Assembly (NCBI GenBank): GCA_039583875.1
Contig: CM077150.1
Span: 3,180,332 to 3,244,331 of the forward strand
Source of the DNA: Platanthera guangdongensis
Lineage: Eukaryota > Streptophyta > Magnoliopsida > Asparagales > Orchidaceae
Length of the DNA: 64,000 nucleotides
Direction of reading: 5' to 3'
Made by a program: the position numbers and the translations under genes. This document shows positions 21,250 through 33,300 of this stretch, one piece after another (position 1 is the stretch's first letter; each line of letters starts with the position of its first letter). Below the pieces are notes generated by a model that did no database searches, was not told where the DNA came from, and saw only the letters and a list, made by a program, of their open reading frames with translations.

Positions 21250-24200
21250 TTAAGTTTCATCAAAATGATCGCGGCCATCCATTTGTTGAGTTGAATTGTT
21301 GCTTTGATCTTCAGCAATGGGATTATCATCGTCATTGCCGCCGTCATTTTTCATCGTTCCAGCGCAATCAACGGGGAGAACTAAATTTCTCCAGCTATTA
21401 TTCTCCGGCCCAAGCATTCCGGGATCCTTAATCCAATCTCCGGCCGCATACTGCAGCCTATCGAAGCACATCGGGTCATATTCGTCGCTTTTAAATCTTT
21501 TGCTTCCCGAATATGCCGTAGATTGTCTGCAAGTGGAGATTTTATCAAGAAAAACCTGAGATTCTATGTAAGATTCTATATGAAGATTAATCCATTAAAA
21601 GAAATCACCATAAAATTGATATTTAACACGTGTCAATCCTTAAGGAGGTAACTGATATTTAACAAATTTTTTTATTTATTTCAAAGATTTATGGAGCATT
21701 AATATTCTATAAGGATGGATAGTGCTACTAGAAGTGTAGAAATTGAGTATAGTATTTTCATCCCATGAAAATGGGTTGTATAAAGGGAAAAGTCTTGAAT
21801 AAGATAAGACTATGGTTTATAATTAATTAGGATATAGTTTTAAGTGTTGAGGACTTGGTTTGTGAGGTGCCTTTTGGAACTCTATTTAAAGAGCTTTAGA
21901 GCTTAAAATGAAGGTAACAAGAACTATCTTGTTTTCCTGCCATAGTCTCATTATCTAGGGTTAGGGATTTGGTAATTCTCCCTAGAGCAACTCGCCTTCT
22001 GCCCCCATGTAAATGCTGAACACTATCCCATTACAATTTAGGGTCGTTACCGTGACTAAAAATTATTGTGAACCGTAATGGGATAACGCGGACCCTTGTC
22101 ACGACTATCAGAGGCGGTGGGATTAAGGGAGAGTAACCAAATCCCTAATGCAAGCTAAAGAGAGACTAGGGGAGGTAGAGAAGATAATTTCTTATTTCCT
22201 TCATACACTCTTTGCAAAGATTTAGGTAACCAAATTGTTATGAACCATATGGGGATAATGTGGAGCCTTGTCGCGGCTGCCGGAAAAGGGGAACTGGAGA
22301 GTTACTAAATCCCTAACCCTAGCTAAAGAAAGAAACTGTGGGGAAGATAAGACAATTTCTTATTTCCTTCATTTTAAGTTTCAAGGCTCTTTAAATAGAG
22401 TTACAAAATAGTTTTTGCAAGCAAATCTCAAACACTTGAAGTTAACATAACTAATTTAGAAGGAAATACCGAAATAGAACTAAATAAATGAGTTCAAAAG
22501 TTTTTAAAAAAATAAAGAACTATGTTCAGGAAACTAGAAGAATTATCCCAAAACCGAACATGCCGAATAAAATCAGTTTGGCATGTCAGTTTAACCAAAA
22601 TATTCATCTAAAAAGCCAAACAAGGTGATTAAACAAATGAAATAATAAATACTTCTAAGAAGCAAACATGAACAGAACAAAAAAAAAGCAACTAGTTAAC
22701 AAAAGGAACATGATTTATGTGAATTTCAGAGCTCACCTTTGCATAAAATGCAAATTGTGGTGGACAAATGTAAGGTCCTTCACTCTCTCACTCTCCAATT
22801 TGTTCATGTGTTTTGTTTGTATGTAGTCACTCTTGATCAAATTCCTCTGAGAGGCCATTGTTGTGCATGTCTGGCTCAAAATCCTAATAGCAAACCGCTG
22901 AAGGTCGGGATAGTCCGATGCATAAAGAGACCACCAGGTCGCTGGATTCAGGGTTGTAAACATCATCGAGTTCGTGCATAAAAAGCTAAAAACATCAATT
23001 TTATGATAAAGAATATACGGAATATATTGGACCCTATCTCACCTGGAGACAATTTCTTTCTACCTCTTACCGCCACAGGCCTACCGAAATCTCCGACGGC
23101 ATCCTCGTAGAAAGACTTCTGTCTTGTGATATTATCTTGCGACATTATGTTAGTCTCCAATGCCTCAATGCAATCAAGTAAACCCTTTTGAATCACATTT
23201 GTGATGCAAAATGTAGAATTATAATAAACAGAAGGATTAAGATAATAAGCAGCAGCATGAATAGGGCTGTGGAGCTCTTCCATGACGTGGTCAATGAGTT
23301 TTAAGTAGGGATGGTAATCAGATTCTTTGTTATCAAATGCTGAAATGATTCCCTTCCTGGCCTTCTCCACTGCATCAGTGAAGTGTCCTATACTAGGACT
23401 TTCTTCGGTATCCACTAGCTGAAGGACTCCAACAAGTGGTCTTATCACCTTGAGAATCCTTGAACATGATGACCAAAACTGTACATCTAACAAAATATCC
23501 ATCACTTCTAACCCCAATTTCTGTTCAGATAGAACTGCTTGATCCCATGATGTGTTCGTAAACACGTGTTGAAGAGGCTCTTTGAGAGTAAAGATGTTAT
23601 CTAGAGTAGAAAATTTTGCTATGAACTCGGTGGCCGCAGGTTGAAATACCTCTTTTCCTTTAGTTTTCTTCCTCAATGAATTGAGGATCCACACACTGTT
23701 GTATGCTAGTTGACAGATCTTTTTAGCCTTATACAAAACCTCTTTCACATCATCCATTTCGGCTATCACATTTAGCATCAACTCGATGCCGTGATAGGCG
23801 CATACTGATGAAAAAAATGTTTGGTACTTGTTCATCAGCGCCCTCGCGGCAGCCATATAACTAGGGTTTGTATCGGTAAGAAAAAGTACAACATTTCTTG
23901 GACCTACGTCCTGAATAATGCGGTCAAACAAACTTAAAAGAACTTCTGAAGAGTTTTCGTACTCGGATGCATCCACCGAGTTAAGAAAGACTGTACCTTT
24001 AGAAGAATAAGCATAGAAACTGATCATTGCGCAACCAGCTTTGTCGAACAAACGATCGACCGTGACCGTGCAGCCTGTAAATTCCCATGACTTGCGAATC
24101 TCCTTGCAGAAGTCACCCGCTTCGTTTAAACATTTATTTAATAATTTTCCCCGTAAAGAATAGTAAGAGGGAATTTTATACCCATGATCAAGTGGAATGA

Positions 24201-26902
24201 TTGCATCAATCATTCTTTGGAAGTAATAGGAATTAATTGAGGTAAATTGTATGCCAGATATGTAAAAAAATTTTGCCACTGCCATATCAGCCTGTTCTAC
24301 TTTTTCTTGAGGAGCGTAATTGAAACTATTATCCGCCTGAATCGGTGGCGAAATCTCTCGGAAGTTTTGATCTTTACCCTTGTCGGAGTTCCCATCATCT
24401 GCCAACTTCGCTCTTACATGAGAACTGGCCCTTCTAGAAACTCTTTTGTGAAGAACACCATCATCTCCTCCTCCTCTGGATTTTTGAAGAGAATTTTGTA
24501 GACCCTCTGTTAGTTTCTTCCTTTCGAATTTCTCGAGGACTTTAGAACCAAGATGTTGTAGTATCTGAGTCCTTACATCATACGGAACTTTCTCACATGG
24601 AGCTATGTTCCCCCTTTCACCCGCTAAATGTTGTTTAAGGCGAGAAATCCCGCCCCCCAAAATTTTTTTCTGGCAGTATCTGCACATTATTTTCTGGCGA
24701 TCTCCATTTACCATCGTGCCGTGAGCCCATCCAACATCAGTAGCCCTATGAGGAGCTGAACCCTATCAATGAGCGAAAATTACCTAGCCGAGAAGAAAGA
24801 ATAGATTTTCCGACTACTGATAGAACTGGGTGAAATAAATAGCATGCAATTAGAAATCTAGCAGGTCCAAATAAAATAAGTACATATTGCGACTAAGTTC
24901 GAAGCACGCTATCTCGGTCTACTACGTACTTGCTCATTGCAGGAGGGATTGGGAGAAGCTTCAACAATGTCTGTCGTGCTGATGAATTGTTGGTTGACAG
25001 GTTCGGAAGCTAGCAACCAAAATATAAAGAGAGTTAATAATGTGACATCTTCTATTTATGCATGAAGGAGATTAAAGGTTTGGTCCTTCAACCAATCCCA
25101 ACAAAAATCCAAAACTCTAGATTTTGACAGTCTCAGAGAAGGCAAGAAGGTATGCATATTTTTTACATTCTAGATTTGGCTGTTCTAAGAAAGGAAAGTT
25201 ATTTACGCATTTATGTTTTCTGCGTTGATCCCTTCACTGCCCCTTAAGCGGGGCAATAGAAGTTTTCAAGTACTCTCATCCTTGTAAACATTTGAATCTT
25301 GAAGTTTGTCGTGGAATCTACAAACTTGTTGCTAGAGTAAACTACAAGACCGTCATTTTTTTAATTTTAACATCATCAAGGATTATCTTCGGCTATCAAA
25401 TTTCGGCTTATTTGTTACATGGTTTTATATATTCCTTCCAAGAATATCTGGGATGACTCTGATTTTGAATAAATGGACAATTATTAAAAGGGGATTGTCC
25501 TCATCCATTAGCTTATCTAGATGACAATGTGAAGAGAAAGACGGGCCTCTCTCTCCCCTGGACAATTCCAGTGTCATAACTCCCTCTTTTAGGGTCTCTC
25601 ACAACTGGACCTCTCATAATCTGCACAATAAGATGAATTTCTACCAGTTCAGATCTCAATACCCTGAAATTATACTATGATAGCATAGCGATGCTTGATC
25701 TTTTTCATATCAAACACTGATATTAAAACAACATGGCTAATCTTATAACTATCATATTATATTTCTCTTTTTCAAAAACACTTTTATCTAACATGAGCTT
25801 CTAGCAGTACTCCTTCTTGACTATCTTTCCATGGAATGTGTTCATCATTTTACGTAATGAAGTTTACTTAGACTTCGTTCGGCGTGGCAGTGACGGTCAT
25901 GAGCAAAGTAGATATGAACAGTCGTTCATGAACACCTAACCTCACCTAAGGAACTTCATCCACTTTTATGTTCAAAACTAATTTTCTTTTCTTGACGGCG
26001 GTCAAAATAGTTGTCGCGCCAAACATGCAATATATGACGGTAGCGTTTTTGTCCAAACTCACCGGAGAAAAATGTTGCGCCAAACAAAGCCTTAGGCTCC
26101 GTTTGGCATCGCGGTGGCGGTCATGAACACGGTGGTTATGAACCGTCGTTCGTGAACGCCCGACCTCGCCTAAGGAACTTCATCCACTTTTATGTTCAAA
26201 ACTAGTTTTATTTTCTTGGTGGTCGTCGTAACCATTGTCATGCCTAACATACATTCTATGACGGTGGCGTTTTTGTCCAAACTCACCGGAGCAAAAACGT
26301 CGTGCCAAACGGAGCCTTAATCGCTATAGTTTAATAGTAGAATTTATCCCAACATCTGCATGGACATAATCAGAAAATATGTACGAATCAGTAAAATTTT
26401 TGCGTGAAGTAACAAAAACGGGTAAAAATAAATAGAAAAGATTGATTACGCAAAAATATTACTGATCAATTGCAACTACGTATTATTTTTCAAAAATACA
26501 TATGGAGAAGTACCATGAACAATTGGTAACACTACCTTGTACTCCCGCGTGATCAAAGGTTAGCAAATCTTTCCTTGCATTCATCAAAATATCACTTCCA
26601 TTTGGATCTATGGCATGATCTCCTAAAGAAGGTGCCAAAGAACTTCCCACAATTGCTCCTTCTTCCTTCTTTTCCGATCCCTTCTTTGGTTTTGCAGTAG
26701 CCAGTTGCCTCCTTATCATATCTCTAACATCCTTAGGGACAGCATCACAGCCCTTAATCTCCCCTTTTTTGCTCGCCAAGTGTTTCTTGAACCGGGTGAT
26801 GCCTCCAATCATAATCCTATGACAATAATTACATTGCACATGATGTCGTTTTTCCCCGATCATTGTGCCATGTTGCCATCCTACATCTGGACGGCGCGGC
26901 AT
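21250..26902 (-). CDS. BED zinc-finger / DUF659 / hAT-dimerisation protein (domesticated transposase type)
   Basis: Five coding exons on the minus strand: 26902-26536, 25009-24930, 24762-23043, 22941-22737, 21526-21250. They total 2,649 nt, 882 residues plus stop, with GT-AG junctions and continuous phase. The ATG at 26902 (MPRRPDVGWQHGTM) follows a TTTCTACAG acceptor, implying a 5' UTR intron. Two BED-type fingers: C24, C27, H41, C52 (CNYCHRIMIGGITRFKKHL) and C176, C179, H194, C205 (CRYCQKKILGGGISRLKQHL). Then DUF659 (about 320-480: PSYYSLRGKLLN, TVTVDRLFDKAG, VLFLTDTNPSYMAAARAL) and the hAT C-terminal dimerisation region (LSPATWWSLYASDYPDLQRF, about 715-745), ending in an acidic tail. This architecture is a conserved plant family of hAT-transposase-derived proteins. 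Nuclear DNA binding is expected from the fingers; the specific role is unknown. I see no terminal repeats around it, so it looks domesticated. Confidence 0.9.
21815..22462. repeat. Inverted-repeat element in DUF659 intron
   Basis: The left arm (about 21815-21990: AACTCTATTTAAAGAGC, TTAAAATGAAGG, CTAGGGTTAGGGATTTGGTAA) is complementary to the right arm (about 22280-22462: TTACTAAATCCCTAACCCTAG, CCTTCATTTTAAG, GCTCTTTAAATAGAGTT). A third copy (about 22085-22215) lies between them in the orientation of the right arm. The arms are imperfect. It could be inverted fragments of one LTR or a foldback transposon. Confidence 0.65.
25871..26091. mobile_element. Tourist/PIF-Harbinger-like MITE, older copy
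   Basis: 221-bp element in the first coding intron of the DUF659 gene, directly left of a second copy. Ends GACTTCGTTCGGCG and CGCCAAACAAAGCC are diverged inverted repeats. It is flanked by TTA at 25868-25870 and 26092-26094. The internal sequence aligns along its length with 26095-26316 (shared CTAAGGAACTTCATCCAC and TTTTTGTCCAAACTCACCGG). Confidence 0.82.
26095..26316. mobile_element. Tourist/PIF-Harbinger-like MITE, younger copy
   Basis: 222-bp element with perfect 14-bp terminal inverted repeats GGCTCCGTTTGGCA / TGCCAAACGGAGCC and target duplication TTA (26092-26094 and 26317-26319). It shares the left TTA with the older copy, so the two abut. Non-coding, intronic. Confidence 0.9.
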
Positions 26903-28265
26903 TCTGTAGAAATTTAAGAATGTTGGGCTCAATGTGGCACGAATAAAACCATCCACTAATGCTTAGCCTACAAGGAAAAAACTGAAATACATGGTTGATA
27001 GATTATACAGGTCTCGTACAGACGGTATTCTTGTTTTATATATCAAAAAAGTATTCTTCTAAAACATGAAATTAATCTCTGAAATAAAAACACGTGCATT
27101 TAAACATGTATGTAAATTTCAGTTGTTAATCATATACTACAAAAAATATATAGTTTCAATTTTTTCAGTTATATCAGTGTTTTGTTTAGTTCACACTTCT
27201 AATTTAACCATCTTGCATGAGAAAATGCATGCCTACTTATTCATAAGCCTCTATTTGTGACCAAGTTTTCAATCAATGGTACCAAAGTGCATGATGGGTA
27301 CATTTGCACTCCACAAACAATAACAAAATCTGAATCCGAATTCCAAAAGACTTTCTTCTAGTAATTGTGGCGTAAAATGTGGGTTTCAAAGCGCTAATGT
27401 AGTGTAAAATGTTATTGAAGTCGGATAGGGAAGAAGAAATTGAGGTTCTGTCTCCCTAAAAAATGCTTGGACTTGTCTTTTTAGTTTCAAATCGTAATGT
27501 GGTGCGAAATGCTAGCCTCAAATCGCCAATGGTTGTGTAAATTGTTGGTTTCAACCAAGGTTCTTCAAATAGATATTTTTATTCTAACCGTTTGCATTCC
27601 GAATAACATGAAACACACACAATTATCAATATATAAGTACATAAATATTGGATTTCATAGTCATCTTCTTATAGATATCTATTCATCATTCAAAAATCCG
27701 TAAAAACTCACAATTTAGTTCTTCAACAACTTCATGACCATGGAAACACCTTGCAAGGGGTTGTTCTGTTCAGTTTCGTTTACTCAATGGCTCATACTAA
27801 GCTCAACCAACACTATGTATCACTAATAAAAACACACTAATATGTTGGTGTTTGTCCACCCTAAGCTGATTCTCACAGTTTTATCTTTCTCTAGAGTGGT
27901 CAAGTTGAGCTTCCCGATATGCTTGAATTTACTGAGTTCATTAAAATTTTACAGTTTAGGCACCAACATACACACCAAAATTTGAAAAATAGTACCTTTT
28001 TTTTTACTTTCTATGCCAATTTAGTCATTTTACAGCAACCTCGTCCCTTTCTCTCCTCCACATGAGCTTAAAATAGTGACTAAAACCAGGAGAAAAAAAA
28101 CAATATCAACAGTTGATTCCAAATCAAAAGAAGAATCTCCAGAGCCCAGAGAAACCCTAAAATATGATCGGCAAGCAAAGAAGAACATGTCTAGAAATGG
28201 TTTATCAGTATTGTAACACCTACCAATTGGTAAAGACGGAGAAATGATTATGAAAGAGGAGAAAC
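26903..28265. other. Probable 5' UTR intron / upstream region of DUF659 gene
   Basis: No coding exon recognised. Around 27362-27560 there are four loose copies of a GTGGTGTGAAATGTTGGTTTC-like phrase. If the 5' UTR exon call at 28266 is right, this stretch is its intron. Confidence 0.4.
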
Positions 28266-28450
28266 CTGGCCGGAGCGGATGGTGGCGATGTGCAAATTGC
28301 GCGACTTTTCTTGAAATGGTGGCGGAAGGGAGTCGGATTGTGCCGGCGTGCCGGCCGAAAAGACGCCCCTGCAAAATTCCGGCAGGCGCCGGCTGGAGCT
28401 CCGTATCGGGAAAAGATTGATAGCTTCTCCTTGCGCTAGCCCTTGAAATA
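28266..28450 (-). other. Possible 5' UTR exon of the DUF659 gene
   Basis: Comparatively GC-rich patch. On the minus strand it ends in CCGGCCAG followed by GTTTCTCC, a usable splice donor. The gene's ATG exon has a clear acceptor just upstream (TTTCTACAG at about 26904), so a non-coding first exon is expected. The right limit is a guess, and cDNA is needed to confirm. Confidence 0.3.
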
Positions 28451-28599
28451 AATTATAAATAAATCCGTGCCGTTTCCGTATCGGATTCTCGTATCGTTTT
28501 GAAGATATCGGTGCAAGGTATGTAAAATACATACCATGCAAACTCTTTAGAGCCGTTTGATTTTTTTTAATTAAATTTTATTTATTTAAGCCCAAGAAA

Positions 28600-28905
28600 A
28601 AGATTTGCAGCTTGAGTTGAACCGGCACATAAGTTCAAAGAACCGGCTCGAAAAAAACTTGTTGAGAGCCCGAGCTTATATTTTGACGTTTATCAACTCG
28701 TAATCTTTTTATTGTATTTTTGCAATATGAAGAAAATATGGCTCATGGGATGAAAAGTTTGAGGACACATCGTGCTTGCGAGCTCGAAACTCGAACTCAA
28801 GCTCAATAAGTAGACCTTGAGGTGGAGCTCGAGCCGAAGAAAATGAGCTCGTCGAGCTCAAGTTTGAGATGATTAGCTCGAACTCGACTCATTTGAACCC
28901 TTAAG
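28600..28905. repeat. GAGCTCG-rich dispersed repeat
   Basis: Dense GAGCTCGA/CTCGAACTCGA/GAGCCG motifs (28615-28690, 28775-28900) around an AT-rich middle. This kind of sequence recurs in plant intergenic DNA, often as ends of non-autonomous hAT-type elements. No terminal duplication resolved. Confidence 0.45.
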
Positions 28906-29708
28906 CCAACTTGACTACTTAACAATAACTGTATATGCATTAGGATATCATTAATATTTGGCTCAATATTAATCATTATGTGATGAGTATAATCATTCTT
29001 ATACATGATATTAGCTGTCATATATATATGAATATAAGGTTATTTATGGGCACCTACTCTCAAAGTTTATGTAATTAGAACTTGCACTCTTCTAGATTTT
29101 GAAATTACAAAAACCTCATCTCAATGTTTACACTTTGCAACATTCAAACAAAAAAGTACCTCTTAAAATAAAAAGCTATGTGCATGTATGTTATGAAATC
29201 CAAACATTGAAGGGGGTAATGATATTTTTGAAAGTTAGAGGGATGCTAGCTGTAATTACATAAACTTAGAGAGTAGTTCCCCATAAATAATCTTATGATT
29301 ATATCAAATTCAACATTACTTTGCTTTAAATTCAAAGAGTAATTAATGTTTAAACCAACTCTTCATTTTCAAAATCACTACATAATGAAATTCAACTTGA
29401 AATTTAGGTTTTATTATAAAATTTTGGCCTTCTTAAGTCCTAACAAATTAACCTCATTAGGTAGGCAAAGCATAAAGAAGTTTAAAAAATCAAAACAAAA
29501 CCTGGTCCCCCACAATCCAATATTTTAAAATATAATATAAAAATAATAGATTCAAGAGTCTGCATGCTATTTTCGGATATGTGCAGTCCAAATATATAAA
29601 TGCACAATTAAAAAATCATATATAAAAATTTGTGAACTGGGTATAAGCCTGGCCTGGCCTGGCCTGCACATAACTAAAAGTGAAATTACGGGGCCTGCGC
29701 ATAGTATA
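28906..29708. other. Intergenic AT-rich DNA and CNGC 3' flank
   Basis: No gene recognised. A short (GGCCT)n run lies at about 29649-29667. The CNGC 3' UTR should lie at the right end, but its poly(A) site is not determinable. Confidence 0.5.
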
Positions 29709-30389
29709 TTATGAATCGAGGAGGGAGAAATCAGGCTCATGAGGCTTGGGCACTTTAACCCTCACACTCCTGTTTCTTGACTTCCGCACTCCTCGAAGCG
29801 CATTTGCGGCGAAACGAGATGCATATATCGCCGCCCCAAGACTGGGTGATCCGCCGTCCCGATCGTAGATTTGGCCGCCGTCCTCCTCCTCCTCCTCCTG
29901 CCGCCTCGATTCGGCCATCTTCCTCTTGCAATACCGCTGCCACGTCGCCTGGATGAAGCACGCCGCCCATGTCCGCCACTGCTGTGAGTATCTCCGGAAC
30001 GTGTGCTGCACTTGCCGGCTGTGGAGCCGCCGGAACTGAATCGCGATGAATTTCAATTCGTCCGCGCGAAGCGCGAATGCTTCGACTTCGATTAGGGCTT
30101 TCACTGTTCGCGTGGAGGAAGGGAGGTTGGCTCCGGCTTTGGGATCCAGTGCCCAGGTCAGTAACTCCTCGCCGCAGAAATCCCCTTCTTTGAGAATGCT
30201 TGTGTTGTAGAAACCGCTCCTTCCGCCGTCGGTAGTCACGCTCTCTAGCCGACCGCGGATGATGAATAGCATCTCGTCGACGGGATCTCCCTCTCTCACC
30301 ACGTATATCTTCTCTGTGTACAGGCTAGGTTTCAGCCGCTCGCATATGGCGTCCAGTAGCCGCTCATCCATGTTTCCTAACAAAGGAAC
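29709..30389 (-). CDS. CNGC: CNGC last exon: CNBD, IQ motif, C-tail
   Basis: 226 codons plus stop. It starts after an acceptor (GCCGGCAG) with VPLLGNMDERLLDAICERL, continuing directly from ...LVRR of the exon at 45330-45566. The phosphate-binding cassette GDFCGEELLTWAL lies at exon residues about 69-81, and the IQ-like FIQATWQRYCKRK at about 145-157. An acidic EEEEED run follows, then a basic C-terminus. Confidence 0.95.
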   Translation of the reverse strand, partial: VPLLGNMDERLLDAICERLKPSLYTEKIYVVREGDPVDEMLFIIRGRLESVTTDGGRSGFYNTSILKEGDFCGEELLTWALDPKAGANLPSSTRTVKALIEVEAFALRADELKFIAIQFRRLHSRQVQHTFRRYSQQWRTWAACFIQATWQRYCKRKMAESRRQEEEEEDGGQIYDRDGGSPSLGAAIYASRFAANALRGVRKSRNRSVRVKVPKPHEPDFSLLDS

Positions 30390-33300
30390 CTGCCGGCAAA
30401 ATAGAAGATGATAATGGCTTCAGGTAACATTTACATATGAATGAAATTATTAGTGTTTCTCTTGGTCTTGGGGATATATATATATTTATATATATTTAAT
30501 ATTCATTGTGCCAATTTTATCCTCTTTTTTAAAAAATAAAAAAAATGCACAGGCGGAGTTGGTGCTCCTGGTCGAAGTCGAAGGCCAGTGCATATGTAGA
30601 CAAATGCACATACTATCTATACCAGTGTTGTAGATGTCGGCTGACATAAAGGTTTTGGGGAAAAAACGTCACAACATCGATATTTTAAGCAAAAAAAAAA
30701 TCGTTTTTTTCAAAATATCACCTGATATATCCATTTAACCAGATATATGGGCGATATGTCACAACCGATATAACGTCGTGAGTATTAAAAATATTTTTTC
30801 ATTTTTGAAAAGACCAAACATCCGTTAAGTTGTTGCTGTGTGACCTTGAAGTCACGGGTTCGAGTCCTAGAAGCAGCCTCTTGCAAAAATGCAGGGTAAG
30901 ATTTGCTTACATTTTAACCTTGTGGTGGGATCCTTCCCTAGACCCTCGATGCGCGGGGATGCTTTGTGCACTGGGCTTCCTTTCGTGCATCTCTTTAAGT
31001 CCATTGTTGACTATTTTCTCATCTCGCTCTCATATGATGATCTTTATCTCGTTTATTGCAATCGACAATTCTTTCTTGTGTAATTTATAAACATACTCTA
31101 TGTGTATATATGTTTATTGTATAATTTATAAACATACATTATGTATATAAATATACATATTTATAAAAATTGTGTATATATATGAATAAATTTATTTAAA
31201 TATTAAAATTCAACATTATAAAATGTTGTTGATTTATTCCCCGCAATCTGACATACGACATTTCAAAATCAAACCGACATGAACCCAACATCTGACATCT
31301 GCAATCTTGATCTATACTTGGATAAGCATGGTCTTGAAATAGGACCATCAAATGAATCTGAACCCTTCAATTTTAATCTTTTTGATCTGATGACACGAAT
31401 GATTATTTTTAATATATATGACTAACATAAGATCAAAATGTTTGTATGTTTGTTTATAGATAGTAGTGTCCATGAATAGGGTCTTCATGAGCACACTATG
31501 TTGTCACAGTAGTACTCGTTCATCGCTCGAGTGACATTTGGGTACTATTTGTTGGTGTTGAAGCCAAAAATTGACCTCTGTGGAGTTCGGTGTCGTAAAA
31601 GATGGGTGACCTCACACTTACTATACTCAGGAGAACGTCACAGACCAAAAGATCAAGAAGCTAGAAACAGAAGCTCGGCTCTAGCGCGGAGGTCTCACCT
31701 CACACCCGGAAGACCTTGGAAGTCTCCCCCTCCATAGCCAATGCTGAGCTAGGTGTCTTGGAGGAAGAAAGCAAAGGGGTTTTTGTGGCTGAAATGCAAT
31801 GCTCTCCAAGGCACCCTTAAGGGTCTATTTATAGTTTTTCCAATCTCATGGACCAAAAGGTCAGAAACACCCCTACGACAAATAGGCCTTGGTCCAATAA
31901 AAAACATCCACATCGGGGGGCAAAGAGGTAATTCCACCCCTGGGGGTATGACGGTAAAAGCACGCCCCAACCCCACCGGACACCTGAGGCGAACGGTAAA
32001 CCCCGCGAGAAAACCCAAAGCTGGGGGCGAGACCAGGCAGGCCGCCCAGGCGAGACCAGGCCGCCAGACGGTCTCGCCCGCCGGGCAGGCCGCCCGGGCG
32101 AGACCAGGCCGCCGGCCGGTCTCGCCCGCCGGCAGGCCGCCCGGGCGAGACTAGGCCGCCGGCCGTCTCGCTGCCCCTACTTCGAACTTAGCAAGTTGGG
32201 GCGGGTTCCGACCAACTTGTCGCACCCGCCCCATTAAAAGAGAGGGGAGGGGAAGGCGGATTTTTCCTCCCCCTATTAGTATATTCCAAGGGATAAGCCT
32301 AAATTGGCCACCAAGAGTGCAAACACTCCAAAAGCTTAAAATTACAAAGCTGGTTCTGCGCTGGCCGAGGGAACCCTACTTTGCGAATACGGGGTTGTAC
32401 ACGATCCCCGCTCTTTTCGAGCGAGTTCCACGATTGAAAAGAAACATCCAACCTAACGTATTCGCTGAGTGACCTTCTTAGAGCCGAAAATACTTGGCCT
32501 CCCCGAAGGGTCAACCTGTCATGCCAGCTAATGGGAGCCTGGGTAACGAGGCGGCCTCGGGGTAAAAAACACTTGGCCTCCCCGAGGGGTCTACCTGTCA
32601 TGCCAGCTAATGGGAGCCTGAGTGACGAGACGGCGTCGGATTAAAAAACACTTGGCTTCCCCCAAGGGGTCTACCTCTCATGTCAGCTAATGGGAGCCTA
32701 GGTGACGAGACGGCCTTGGGGTAAAAATTCTTGGCCTCCGCCAAGGGGTCAACCTGTCATGCCAGTTAATGGGAGCCTGACAGCGGAATCCATCTCGAGG
32801 TGAAACCTACCCCACCCTCTGAGAGATCGACCTGCTCTGTCAGCTAGTGAGAGCCTGGCAGCGGAATTCATCTCGAGGTGAGACCTACCCCACCCTCCAA
32901 AAGATCAACCTGCCCTGCCAGCTAGTGAGAGCCTGGCAGCGGAATCCATCTCAAGATGAGACTTACCCCACCCTCCGAGAGATCAACCTGCCCTGCCAGC
33001 TAGTGGGAGTCTGGCAGCGGAATCCATCTCGAGGTGAGACATACCCCACCCTCCGAGATATCAACCTGCCCTGCCAGGTAGTGGGAGCCTGACAGCGGAA
33101 TCCATATCGAGATGAGACCTACCCCACCCTCCAAGAGATCAACCTGCCTTGCCAGCTAGTGGGAGCCTGACAGCGGAATCCATCTCGAGGTGAGACCTAT
33201 CCCACCCTCCGAGAGATCAACCTGCCATGCCAGCTAGTGAGAGTCTGACAGCGAAATCCATCTTGAGGTGAGACATATCGCACCCTCCGAGAGATCAACA

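Noticed and set aside
22739..22981. 80-codon plus-strand open frame
   Set aside because: Complement of a well-supported minus-strand exon (22737-22941) of the DUF659 gene.
29649..29667. GGCCT repeat as a regulatory site
   Set aside because: Simple short repeat without further support.
32847..33092. Open frame with 26-residue periodic peptide (AWQRNPSRGETYPTL...)
   Set aside because: The 78-bp repeat is a multiple of three, so open frames arise automatically. It is antisense to gag and ends after about three units.
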